This document shows, one piece after another, positions 28,416 through 45,979 of a stretch of 50,209 nucleotides of DNA. Under the pieces are notes generated by a model. That model was not told the DNA's origin. It saw only the letters and a list, made by a program, of their open reading frames with translations, and made no database searches. The DNA comes from Dipetalonema caudispina (taxonomy: Eukaryota > Nematoda > Chromadorea > Rhabditida > Onchocercidae). Location of the stretch: NCBI GenBank assembly GCA_013365325.1, contig JABVXV010000404.1:1-50209 (forward strand). Direction: 5' to 3'. The translations under genes were made by a program, and so were the position numbers. The number at the start of each line of letters is the position of its first letter. The stretch's first letter is position 1.

Positions 28416-31400
28416 TTAGGAAAAGAAATAGGTAGAGTGTCGTACAGCATCCAGATCGAGCATCCCTTGTTGCACTTTTGGTGTGAATATTTTCCGCAGT
28501 TCTTGGAATTCTTCGGTTAACATAACAGTACGTAACCAATTTGGCAAATACTTCTGGCGAAAGAACTAAAAGAGAAAAAAAAAAAAAAAAAATGAACCGC
28601 ACCACCTATAACCTTCGAACCAGGAAATTAAAAAAAAACAGAATAAACTGCAAGAAGCACAGACAGCACATCATTGCAGGTCTCACCTCTGCGCACTGCT
28701 TCACTAATGGCTCGCTGTGCAACTGCACAAACTGTTCCCGACATATCTTATTCAACTGGTCCACCTCACAAGCATGGGTCCAATAGCAATCGTGTACCGC
28801 TGCAAAAGTAATACCCAATCGTCGGCAATATAAAGCAGTTAACATCATATGGGTTGAATCCAACGAATGAACGAAATTTGGAGGGAATGCATTTACCTGT
28901 AAAACAATTCCTTTTATTTATTGAGAGAAGATGAGGCCTTTCTATGAATACAGATGACTCCTGTTTTTGTCCAAAACAAACCATTGCTTGTTTATGATAT
29001 ACTTGCTCATACCCATATTTGCGAGACCACCATTCAACGTCCACTGATTAAAAAAAACCGCGTTTAAGAACTTTATGTTAAACGAACTGATGAACAGACC
29101 TGTTTAATCGATTTAGGTAGTCGATAAACTTTATTTTCTTCCATTTTCGTCTCTAAATACGGTTGATAAACAGGTAAACCGAGAGGAGTAATCCACTCCA
29201 CTGTATGCATCAATTTTACAATTGCTTCCGCACAATCGCGAAACCAATCTTTCATTTTCCTAAAATAATGAAAAAAAAAAAAATCAACAATTATCCTATT
29301 TAAAGTGCAACGAGAAATGAGAACAATCATATGAAAAGTAGAGATAAATGGAAATATCCTACATTGAACTAGTAAAAGCGTCGTTTAGACTTCGAAATGT
29401 CCTGTCCGCCAAATAGGTCGCGTATTTCATGCGCTGAAAACCAAATGAATGAATAGAGAAGGGAAAAGCACAAAAAGTAGTGAAGTTCAGCAAGACTTAT
29501 CTCTTTCTTAAAACTAGATGCATAGAAGATTGTTTTTTGCAATCATCCAGCCCATCATAGATCAAGACATCACATATAAAAAGCAGAAAAAAACTAATAT
29601 ACACATCCAGTATAACATTATTCGAATATGAACAGCCGCGCCAAATCCAGCATTATTATATAAAAAGGGTACATCAATTCTCAGTTGAACAAATAGGCTA
29701 AAATGCAATACTTCATCCGAATCTATTCCGATCGCTTTCAGCTGTCTTTCGATTTGTCTTCGTGCTCCATTCATTGTAACGCCATAAACAGTGGTCATTA
29801 CTGTTTGTTTTATCACCTGAACAGGATTATTATATAAAAAGACCCAAAAATAATTCTAAGTTCTGGTGAATTCTAAGAAATCCTGATTTTACATACCTTT
29901 CTTGAAACAGGACCTGGCATAATGGCACGCAGTGACAAAGCCAAATCATGAGCTTCAGAATCGGGACTTTGCTCATCCTCCACACGTTTCTGTTCTACCC
30001 TGAAATGCGTATCACACTAATGAATGTCAACTTTAACTGAAACTCCTAAATAACGATAATAGCATACCTAAAAGCAACACTGGAATAAACATCAGATGGC
30101 TTTTCGGCTGGTACTAAGTTCACTTCTTTTCCACCTTCTTCATCCCTACCCAATGCTGCATAATGCTGCAAACCATTACATGAACCATCCTGATATATAG
30201 GTAAGTGACTAACGAAAGTCGTCGGATCACCTGCAAATGGAATATATAATGGAATATAAATCAGAAAATACTTCCGGTTGTATAAAAAGCGAAGATACTC
30301 AAAGTCATAGAGATGATTCACAAAGAATATATTTTTCGTAGATCATTTTTTACTCGTAACGAATCAGCGTCCTACTATAACTCTCTCTCCAAAAATATCA
30401 AAATCATTCAAATGCAGTCTCAGAACCAAAATAAAAGGTTGACGACAAAGGCTAATATAGTAAAGCAAAATTAACTCAGACCATATCCAGTCCGATATAA
30501 CGATTTCATTGCAAAGTTTGAACAAATACAATAGGTAAAGATTACGACCAGATGGCAACTGTAAGAAAAACTAACAAAATAGGCAAGTCAAAAAAAGGAT
30601 AGCATGGAGAACTCAGATTAAGAATAATAAGTAAAGCATTCATGAAGGCAGGAGAATCTCATACGTCTATAAAAAGTAATATTTGTCGCTTATGTTTTGA
30701 AAATCCGAACTTAAGTTAACGACCTTTCAAGCTACTGAAACGTTGATTCGTTGCATATTCGTAAGGTTTCGGTAAAAAACTTACCAGTTTGTAAAGCATT
30801 TCTAATTTCAATACATGCAGATAAAGTCTGCCATGGTTCTTCTGATTTCGTCCACCACATTTCACCTAGACAATAACAACGAATCAAACTTCCAACTTCA
30901 AAAATATGAAAAAGAAAAATAAAAATGAAGATATTATCAGTGTTATAATTACCTGATAAGGGGTTGTTCGCACTTTCTAGGATTTTCGGCAGCATTTCAT
31001 CAGCATATGCCACGCGGGCGAAATTTGATTCCTTCTTTAAAATACCTACCAAATTTATGCAATGAAGTTTCAGCCATCGCAAACCATCGTCACCCAACGG
31101 TCGACCTGAAGTTTATCAGCCTCGTCTTTATCACATGCACTTTTACGTTCTTTCATACAGTCAACGTCATTCATTATATAAGCTACGGTCTCGTGAAAAA
31201 CACATACCTTCCGCAAAGATCAACAATGAACGATTTAAATCATCTCCCATATGATTTAAGTACGGAGTTATCGGATATACGCGCCCCCGAAAATCCATAC
31301 TATGCGGAAAGAAAAGAACACTTCCTTTAAAGTGGTTTGCCATAGTCAAACGATAAAGCAACCAGCACCATAATGAATTTAACTCGTTTCTGAAAGCTAA

Positions 31401-34400
31401 CAGTAACCAGAAGTTCGGTGACACCATCTTTTTTTCTTTTTCTTTTGAACTTTGCTTTCTTCATATTTGGATTCTAGCCAATTTTCACATCAGAAAAACG
31501 GAGAAATGCTAGTTGAAATCGTGAGTATAATTGATAGATACAACATAACTTAGAGAGGATCACCTAAGTAAACTGTGTAGCGTTATACAAATATACAAAG
31601 TCAAATTTCAATTTTTGTAGTCAAAATTTCTTCCGATTACAGGGAATTCCCGGGAATTTGTAACACTTTTCTAGATGAAGAACCTTTTTTTCATCGCTTC
31701 ATATTTCGCTTTTGAATACTCTCTCCATTCATCCACCGGTAACTCATCTATTTCCATATTCCCGAATTTAGTTACATAATCCGGTATCGGAACTCGGCTT
31801 GGATGAATTGGTATCGATAACTTCTCCAAAAACTGCTCATCTGCTTTCGTTTGAGCCATTTCAAAAACCTGAAGCCTAGAATGACGACTGCAAGAAGAGG
31901 TTAGAATATAGAGTAACTCAACGTTAAAATCAGAAGAGCCTTACCTTAAGAACCACATCAAGAACAGGCTCATTTATTTTCCACGGCGTAACACCCAAAT
32001 CATTCAAGGCATCGAAAACCGGCCGAGCTTGTTTGCTGGAATAATTTTCAAATGACTTGATATCAATTGCTTTTTAAAATATTGGAAGATATACAAAAAC
32101 AGTAAAAGCTTATCTACCGTGACTTCAACCGTTTCTTCATCTCATAATTCACGTTGATCGTTGAATAATCGGGATGTGCCCTTAATATATTGAAAGAAGA
32201 CCCGTAATACGGCCCACCTTCTCCAGAATCCAACCATGGCCGTGGAGGAACCTGTTGTAATTTGCACGCTTTAAAAACAACACAAAACAAAGAATACAAA
32301 TTCCAAAAGAAATTACCTAAGGTTAAAAAAAGAATTAACACTCTTGCCTATTGTTACTAACGATAGACACCAAAGGCGATGCTTCACTTCTTAATAAATC
32401 TTTTTCCTCAATAAAAATTCATGTTTCCTCAAAATTCAGAAAATTTTAAGCAAAAAACATGGAAATCAGCAAAACATCCGACGTAGCAATAACTGATACA
32501 TTTATTTTGGAAAAATATATCGTTTACATCGTTTTACCGTAAGACGAACGTTGGACAAATACTCTAATAAATTTATGTGAATCGAAATACTGTGTAAAAT
32601 GTTCGATTTACATGAATGGCCAAGGTTTCAAGATCTATAAGTTGATGAACTAACTTCCATAGGCAATAAATCAGTGGGAAAAACCATCCATTCAAATTGA
32701 TGCTTGCTCACAACATCCATCATTGCACTACATATTTTTATCATTTTTGTTACGCACAAAACGTCACCATCAAGAGAACTTTCTTCATTAACAACGTCTT
32801 TATAAGAGAACACTGGCATGCAAACAATCTTCCCACGGTTGCCTACAAAAAGATGCCATATTTTGAAGGAAAAAAAAACTTTTGATTTTTTCTTTTCGAA
32901 ATACTTTCAATCTTTTTACTAAATTTCGAAGGTTTATCGCATACCAGCTTCGACACGTATTTTGCATGCTTCCGAAACGACAGATGTTAAAAACGACCCA
33001 AGCTGTTCACGTATTCCGGATCCAAAATCAGCACATGGAAGTTTCAGCTGAGGACTTATGTGCATTCGAGAGGCACAATGCATCCACCATTCACGTACAG
33101 TGTGTTGTCGTGAAATTTCTGCATTCAAAAAGTACTTGACATAATCAGAGAAAATTTCGTCTTGCATCTGCAATAATACAAAAAATAATGATCAGTAAAA
33201 CCTATATGCAGAAAAATTTTGCTCAAGGATCGCGATAAATAACATACACTTACCTTAGTTATGGTTTTTGACACTTTCTGCAGAAACATTTGACCAATGG
33301 TATTCAAAACTGGACTTGCTAAACAATAGCGAAATGTAGTTGCAGGGATCAACTCTTCACCTTGGGCACATATGGACATTATCGTTGAAAGCATAAGTGA
33401 GGTGCAAATTCTCAAATCCACAACATTCATAAAATCTTTCACTGCAAAGCATTATTAATAGTTATGCAAAAAACACCAAAATCTATGGAAACCAGTACAT
33501 TTTCTCCAGCGCATCTATAAGCAATAAATTGAACAACTTACAAGGATATTGGCGTAATTCCTCCACACGTAATGTCAAGCATTCCAATATACTTTCGTAC
33601 CAATTCCATTGTTTAATCAAACCTTCCACCGGAATTTCATTTGATTTTCGATTGAAGTTTCTTACAAACAAATAACGATCAGCTTCTCTTTGCAGTTGCT
33701 CAGCAAATTTCTTTATGTATTGATCCTTAAACAGCAATTTACTGCATTAAAGAAAAATATCGATCAATATTTTAGTCCAATTCAAGGGAGAAAAATATAC
33801 CTCCGCAAAAGAAATATTAGAATACGGCGACCCATGATATTCATCTCTCGAAGCAGGCTCATGCAGACCACTGATAAGCTTGAGGTCCTGAAGAACAATC
33901 ACTTCTGCAACTTTCAACTGCTACTCACAAAAAAGGACAAATTGCTATTCATAAAAGATTTCAGAAACGTTCTAGGGTGTTAAGGAGGTTCTGATATATT
34001 TTTCACACTTATTTTCGCAAGTTTCAGCTATTTCGTCACGAAAATTTCAAGGTTTTTACCTTATCATACGGCCATCCTTTCTCTTCATCTCTGTAGATGA
34101 CATTTTTGCCAAAAAGTTCACGCTCTCGAAAACGGATTACCACCTGATCTTCATCAGTAAACAAAAATCGGTTATAAAATCGTGGTAAGGAACCCAATCC
34201 AGCCTGAATTCATCGTAATAGAAACTTGGAAAGTTTATACTATACTTCACTTAAGTTATAATAGATGTTTCAGTATTATACATTAACATTCAATATATTT
34301 ATCAGAAAATAAAAACCAACCTGGGAAGTTAATTTACGCCTCAGTTCAATGTGTACATCGTCAATATCATTCGACTTTCCATCGATTGTCCTAATTCCAA

Positions 34401-35295
34401 TCCATCTTTCGAAACGATCTAGAAGAAGTATCCAAGCTGCTTTTGTATCATCTCCTTGTATTGGCATTTGTTCCATTAAATTTGCTAATGAGAAAAACAG
34501 CTGTAGAGGCTCTCGTGAGTTCGCTAATGACTGATTTCTTGAATAATGACTATACTGACGAGCAGCTAGCAGCAATGCCACACTGAAGATCTGAAAGGAA
34601 AAGACAATGCATAACTTTAAACCTAGATTACTAGCAAGGTAGAAGTTTTGGAATCAAGCAAAGCCTGGAAAATCTAAATCAGCGAAGTGCAACATCCAAA
34701 TGAAGAAAAAACCTCATCATCTTCCCGATCCGCAAGAGACTTTTCACTGAGGGAGTCGAGATAAGCATGTGTGTAAGCAACCAAATTTCTGTAATCATCT
34801 CTGAGCGCATACCTGCAGAAGGGAGACAATAATGATACTAGAGTTTTACATAAGCAGTGATCGAACACAGGAAAAGAAAGATCGAATGTAAAATTACCTT
34901 CGCCATATATATTTAAGCTAAAAGGAAAAGGGAAGAAGAAAATTCAAAAAAATGACTTTATTTTAATTCTATTCCAGAGTAAGTGATACCTTCATCATAA
35001 CTAATTCAAGGGACCACCCTAGAAAGAGATATCCCGTCTGTCAAAATAAATATTCAACGAACTTTCATGGGGATATCGACCAAGATAATGAGATACAAGT
35101 GCATATATGATATTACAATCGAATACACTTACCGAATCAAATTACACTGCGCCGTATTTCGTTTCACCAATTCACCGTACCGTTTATATTCGCTTTTCAG
35201 CTCTCTTACAAGGAGTGCTTTTGTCCGTTCTTTCCACGTTGTTTTCTTTTTTACAACTTTTTCTTTTTCAGTCGTTTTTGAAATTGATACAGTAG
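28416..35295 (-). CDS. rpom-1: Mitochondrial DNA-directed RNA polymerase (POLRMT, T7-like); first exon(s) not resolved
   Basis: About 25 exons on the minus strand, from 35295 down to the stop at 28416; about 1,140 residues modelled (human POLRMT 1,230). Exons include 34321-34590, 34060-34203, 33254-33441, 32945-33167, 32655-32842, 32118-32251, 31684-31868, 31208-31389, 30953-31105, 30785-30865, 30068-30230, 29897-29999, 29712-29816, 29363-29433, 28687-28896 and 28416-28553. Single-subunit polymerase motifs appear in order: [12 protein letters not shown] (31208 exon), [20 protein letters not shown] with the first catalytic Asp (30068 exon), [12 protein letters not shown] with the fingers Lys and Tyr (29712 exon), and [16 protein letters not shown] plus HDCYWTH with the second Asp (28687 exon). 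The C-terminus is RHSTYFFS. It transcribes mitochondrial DNA and primes replication. The N-terminal targeting sequence lies upstream of 35295; a frame starting MRQNPRILLVTFPFLNVRLL at 35818 is a candidate I could not splice in phase. Two junctions, near 29003-29100 and 34990-35133, are uncertain. Confidence 0.95.
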
Positions 35296-36331
35296 CTGAA
35301 AAGAAATAAAGTGATCACAACACGTTATCTTATCATTCAGATCTACCGTTTAAAATGTTGAGATAATAACAATTATCGCGTCATAAGGTGGTTAGGTGGT
35401 TTACGTATCACTTATAAGACGCAGTTTCCAATTACAGACAAACTGGATTCTATATATATACTTCTAAAAGATCACAAGTTAACTCTTCTGGGATGAAATG
35501 ATTCTCTTAACCACTACGCTACAATTTATACTTCTGTACTGCAGCTAAAAACAAAAGACATCTATATGTTTTCTTTGAAATAACACAAAATTATAAAATT
35601 TACAGATGACTTTATTTATTTCGTAAATTTGTCGTGAGAGCACTCGGTATGACTGTACAGTCCTGAGAGTACTTTCTGAGGTAATACAATTCGGATAATA
35701 TCATGTAATTCCGAATCAATCACTCAAGTAAGGTTATGTAATTCTGAGAATGCTCGGATAATAATCGGACATTGAGGAAAGGGAATGTCACCAGCAGAAT
35801 TCTTGGATTTTGTCGCATGACGGTTTGCTTTCTGGATGGCTTGTCCGACCCATTCCAATTGTTTTAACACACGGAGATACTTCATCTGAAAGTCGAAATT
35901 CTATCAAATTCACCATTATCTACATCATCTCTACCAACCAGATTATGGGACATCCTTACCCGACTCCCGAGACTAATCAATCATTAATGATGGCAATACG
36001 ATCAGGGATCCATTTAGAGACACTATTGTTCCACCTTCTCATATAATCAATCGTTTTCTCCAATCTCTCATCCAGTTCATCGATTATGATAATCCTTCTT
36101 ACTCTCATCACTTTTCTGCTACTTGTTCTCTGCTAAATGTATCATTCTTCAATCTTAACAATCCCTACTCTCTCTCTCCCTCATTACCATACTATTTCTT
36201 ACTCTTCATTCACTATCACTTCATAGTACAAAGGTTGTATTTTTTGCGGGAGATTTGATTATTCTTTGCGCACTTTCAATTTCAAATCTTACGTTGTCGT
36301 TGTGATCATTGAGGTGAGGAGAGGAGGTCAA
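35296..36331. promoter_or_regulatory. Divergent upstream region of rpom-1 (-) and mcm-5 (+)
   Basis: About 1 kb between the two coding regions. It should hold both promoters and the missing first exon of rpom-1. Near-repeats occur at 35690-35770 (CGGATAATA twice; TGTAATTCCGA and TGTAATTCTGA). A pyrimidine-rich stretch with CTCTCTCTCC lies at about 36165-36180. No TATA box is convincing. The shared use is inferred from gene order. Confidence 0.5.
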
Positions 36332-40959
<4,628 letters not shown>

Positions 40960-41333
40960 TCTTATGTAGCATCATGTGTTCATTCCCTTATATTTAATTT
41001 TCTATGAAATAGCATATTTCAAGAACGCTATGAAATTCTCTCAGAAAGACCAATTTTATTTTGAAATTGTTGGAAAACTGTAGAAAACTACATATCTTGT
41101 TAGTATAATTTTATGCTTGTAAACACTGAAGAGAAGATTTTGCATAAATGATCTTTTCCGTGATTTGCAGTTGGTAAGAAATTAGTATGGTAGACTGTTG
41201 CCATTCGCTATTGCCTGAAAAATGTATATCTTTAACGAAGCTGAAATAACAAGTTTTCAAAATTCTGCAAAATTTTTAGTTTGTCGTAAAACAATGAACT
41301 GTACCATTCGCCCGAATTGTTGAAATTATGTTG
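40960..41333. other. Convergent gap between mcm-5 and the monooxygenase gene
   Basis: Both transcripts end here and their 3' UTRs probably approach or overlap. GGAATAAAA near 41371, a possible mcm-5 polyadenylation signal, already lies inside the last exon of the opposite gene. No separate gene is seen. Confidence 0.5.
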
Positions 41334-44300
41334 TTACTTTCTAATGTTTTCGTGGAGTACTGCGTCGATCCGGAATAAAAGCTGATAAATTAAAGGAATT
41401 GACAGTCATTGCAAAATATAGGGCCCCTTTAATTTCTTATATAACACCATGATCCGAAGTTCAAGAACTTGATTTGCCGATTATTCTACTTTGTACTTAC
41501 GTGCGATATGATGTATATACTCCAGAATGCTGCACTTGACATATAAACTGCCATCATTAATAGCCTATTTGATTGTAAACCTATAGGATCGGTGATAATG
41601 TAAAAGTAGTATGCCGTGACACCCATACATCGCAAAATTTCCTGGTATGATGCGTAGACCCTTAAAAGTATTTTCATCTAAGCAATTTAAATTTTCAATT
41701 TTGAATGCTTTTGGTAATAATTTTGGAATAAGAAAAAAAAATCTGTTTGCCTGTAGTAGCCAACTTTTCTTCTATTTGACCTTCCTTCATTTGTAGTCGT
41801 CAACCTCGATATAATCAACAAGCTTAACCAGTGTTTAAAAGTAACGAGACCTTCCCAGGATAACGAACTTTCCTGTAGCCGCAAATTTATTTTGCTCTTT
41901 TAGGATAAATTATCGTTGACCTGTTTGTGACCGTTCTTTCAATTGCAAATTTTTCCTGCCTAAATGCTATCAATGCAATTTTTTTTTTTCTCTTTTTTGA
42001 ATACCAGGGATCAGGGTGATCGAGCTCGAGTAACATAGTATGTTATCTAACTTGTTCAATCGTGAGACCATCGCAACATCTCCCATCATACATCTATGCG
42101 CTAATCATTCTTTGTATTCGTGACGTCCAATTTTAGCAAGATGTTTTACTTTCTCTCTAGCAATAAGTCCATTCTTTGTTAATCATCTATAATTGTAAGT
42201 GCGTAACCGAATTGGTAAACGAATTTCAGGTAGTTTGGAATCCTAGCATTCCCTTTATCTTTGGGATATTCTTCCAAGCAAGGCAAGACAAACCGATAGA
42301 TGCACATGATGATGGATCCTTTTCCAATCAAGCTTAATTTATATACTGGTTAAGCTGTCTGTACATCGAACGTCCCTACACGACATCTTTGAAGTTGAAC
42401 TGATTATTTGTAAGCTGTTTTAGCGTGCATATAGAATAAATTTAGTGGAATGTTGATTTAAATACAGTACGTGTCAAGCAAGGTTAGAAACGTTTTTACG
42501 TGAAGTGAAATATTGTGATCTGAACGTACAAAAAATAAGAGCAACAAACTTGCGGTCGAAAAAAGCTCCAAGAGATTGCATTGTTGTGACGAAGAATGCT
42601 AATTTCAGGTTGAAACCGAAGTGGGACAGTTGGCCGCGATCGAATTCGAAATGGAAAAATTCGATTAATAGCAGCAGAAAATGTCCAAAACAGTATATCT
42701 TTTTCCAGATAGTAATTTCTGGATTATAGGGAATCACCTCATTTTCAACCTGAATTATTTGGTTCAAATTCATTAAAACAAAGTCATAAATGAAAAATTT
42801 TGGAAGTTCCGAAAAAGATGGTGGCTACCGTCCTTCTCTCACGAAAAGTGGAGTAAATTTAAATCGAAAAAAATTTAACTCCTTCACCAGTGGGATGCCT
42901 TCCTCGTGGTCAACCATTGAAAACCAGTGGAAGTACCGTCTCACTTTCATGCCAGGTATGTATATTGGTGGATAGTAAATGGCCTTCAACTTTTCAATCC
43001 CTTGAAATACCCAATCGCCTTTTTCCGTCTTCATTCTCCATTTGACAAATAACAAATGATACAAGGTGTGGAACTGAAAAATATTTGATATAAAAAATTT
43101 GGCTTTATAACCATCGAATATGACGTGATACTGAATCTAAATAACGCTTTTACACATCATATTAGAGACTTCATGCAATACAATGAAAAAAGTGCATGAT
43201 TAATGTTGAGTAATAGCATTACATTTCTTTTAAAGTTAAATACTTCTAGTTTACATCCCTTCCGCAAACATAAGTTTCTAGTCAAATTTGAATTCTACTT
43301 TGAAATGCATCTTCAGTTTCGAGTGTATTTTGAAATAATCAACAATATATGAAACGAGACCTGGAGGTAAATCTGATTAAAAGTCCTTTCCTGGTTAATG
43401 ATCCCATAAACCGGTTTTTCAAATTGACGTTCCGGCTCAAAGGTGCCGAACATTTTATCCCATATGATGAATACCGCTGCATAATTACGATCAATGCAAT
43501 AGGGATTACGACCATGATGAACACGATGATGAGATGGCGTATTTAGGATAATTCCTAACTTACCGTAATTATCAAATAACTGCAATTGTTAACATTTACT
43601 AAGTTGTGAGTTATGCAGTGTATGTAATACGAAATAGATTAAGTTTTATTTGGCTGCAAAGTTGCTTCGGATCTAAAAGTCGTGCCAATGCATTCAACAT
43701 AGAAATCTGTTACGCTTACCACGTCAATATAGGTTAATGGGAAATGTCTTGCGTTATCATCTGAACACTTGGTACGTAATAGCTCAGATCAAAGAGATGG
43801 TAAAATGTAGTATTATCTGAACTATATGTTTTTCTCTATTTCACTCATTAGGTATTATCATTAAAATTAATCGTATTTCTTCTCATGAATTCTTTATTAT
43901 AAAAAGCTAAATTGAAGAAGATCCATACAGTAGTGTGCAATGTAAATTGATAAATTTCGCTGAAGTATCGATGAACCAAAAATATCGATGGTGGTATGAA
44001 AAATGCTTGCAGAACGTCGTAGATGGCAAGTCCAACATCTAGAAAACAGGACATAATTTAACTTTACCAATATCGAAGGAAATTTAAAATCAATACGGAA
44101 CTGTTTAATGAATATAAAAAGGAAACGGCATTTTGTTTTACATCGGCTCGTCTCAACATCCATGCTTCTGTAGCAGTGCTGGAATGTTAACCTTGAATAG
44201 CAGCTTGTCGCAAAGCTGTTGTAAAGTTAAAATATTCCGAACTATGATGTATCGTGTGGAACCCCCAGAAAAATCCAATCTGTAGAAAAGAGAACTCTGA

Positions 44301-45979
44301 AATAAATTCAGAAATGTTAATTTAGGTGCAATGTATGACAGTTTTAAAAGAAATTTGATCAAAATTTGAAGTGGGTGATTTGAAAGCGACATATCATGAA
44401 TGGCACGATGCCCAAGGTAATACATAAAGTCCTGAAAAAATAGGCAAAAAGTCCAAGTTAACGGTGAGTCCCACGAGTTTTCGACTAATCGAAAATTATT
44501 CCAAATATAATCATAAACAAATATTGCGATCGTCCTGCCGCCAAACCTACAACATTCAAATCTCACTGATTAGTTAGTTGAATCAACTGCCAAGAAACCA
44601 TATCGATTCTTTACTTCTTATCCAAGCTATCACCCAAGATGAAACAAAATGTATGAACTAAAGACAGTTAAAAATTGAAAGAAATTAAAAAAGTTGATCA
44701 GCAACATACAGAGTGATTGGCCTTAGACTAGATCTCGTAGCACTACTTGTTTGTAAATTACTGGTAATCCAATTAATCATTTGGTACTATCATTTGGTAT
44801 CATTGTTACTGCTCAGTTAAGATAGAATAGGCCTTAGCTTCAAGATAAAACAAGCTTCCCACAACTCATTCATATCTTACAATGAATCGTAATTCACCTC
44901 TCTTCTAATATTGCCACTTTCATTAAATTTTTCCTCTCTACTGCCATGTTGTAATCCCCAGAGTGCAGATATAATTAAAATATTATTTTTTCCAAACGTG
45001 AATTTAAATTCTACAACTGCGTTGAGCTTTGATCATCTTTTACTAGAATTGTAAAAATAGATGTTGTCAAAATGAAATGATTAGGCGAAAAGACGTTTTT
45101 GTTTGGAAATCTAATGGGTGAAGGGAATTCATCAACTAGTTTTGAAATATCATCAGAACTACTGAGCTATCTCAGTTCATGAAGGAAAAGTCAGAGAGTA
45201 GTTGTTGCTTGCACCTTTGCTCGAAATAATCGCATTGCTTATCGGTTAATCCATTTTTTCAAGAAATAAAAGAAAATTTACTTGAAACACTGTGAGAGAA
45301 TACCGGCAGAAACAGATGTAATAGAATCGTTGAGAGCAAATCGATCGGCATGTCCGCGTAACAACAACAAGCAAAATTCGAGTACGATGAACAGCAACCA
45401 CCAAAGACTGACCTATAAGCTGGCGAATATTCAACAAGACTTTCGATTTGCAACATCAAACAAGTATGAAAGGGCACTGGGTGTTTCTTTACATCTAAAA
45501 TTTATGAGAATCAAGATCTGTTGAAATGAATTATTGGCTTGCTTAGCAGGACTCCCGATTTCAATCTAGAATTTAATCCAGTAATTAATTACCGCTATAT
45601 ACCCGTTGCGGATAAGATGGTTGTAAACAATACTGGAAATATCTATGAAAATTTTCGAGGGTTTTTTGTAAATGAGACAGTAAGCGTAATTCTTTGTACG
45701 GAGAGAGTATACAACATTACTGTTGTATATTAGGAAATGAACTTTGACAAGAAACACCCCAAGCTTCAATTGAGATAAGGCATTGTTAAGAACTGATATG
45801 ACCTGCGCAGTATAGTTGGGTACTTCATCCACGGTTTCAAACATTGTTTCATTCGGTGTAATCAAATAATAAGTATGTCGTAGATTGTTCAAGTCAAGCC
45901 GGTACAGCATACGTTGACCTAGCGAAGAATTCGCAATGATCTCATTCAACCACTTCTTGGTGTCGCTTCTTGACATCAT
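41334..45979 (-). CDS. agmo-1: Alkylglycerol monooxygenase (AGMO/TMEM195), fatty-acid-hydroxylase fold
   Basis: Ten exons, minus strand: 45803-45979, 45282-45412, 44395-44546, 44192-44281, 43929-44038, 43361-43579, 42843-43073, 42550-42749, 41501-41660, 41334-41381; 505 residues. The N-terminus has the AGMO pattern QRMLYRL...NETMFETVDEVPNY. A membrane segment follows (SLWWLLFIVLEFCLLL), then ITSVSAGILS and VYDYIWNNFRLV...WDSPLTW. The di-iron histidine boxes are present: GHRAIHE, FHTIHHSSEYFN and TPSHHRVHHGRNPYCIDRNYA. The C-terminal half adds hydrophobic segments (WKKIYCFGHFLLLLIEF). The family cleaves ether lipids (alkylglycerols) to aldehyde and glycerol, using tetrahydrobiopterin and O2, in the endoplasmic reticulum. 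In C. elegans this activity matters for cuticle integrity. The intron 44282-44394 appears to be AT-AC. The start is the first of two ATGs at 45974-45979; the second is equally possible. Confidence 0.93.

Noticed and set aside
44153..44566. 137-codon minus-strand frame as one agmo-1 exon
   Set aside because: After GHRAIH it leaves the family pattern; the conserved HHSSE segment lies in another frame after an intron.
45566..45802. Extension of the first agmo-1 exon beyond 45803
   Set aside because: The downstream part loses family similarity, while a donor at 45802 and the exon 45282-45412 restore it.
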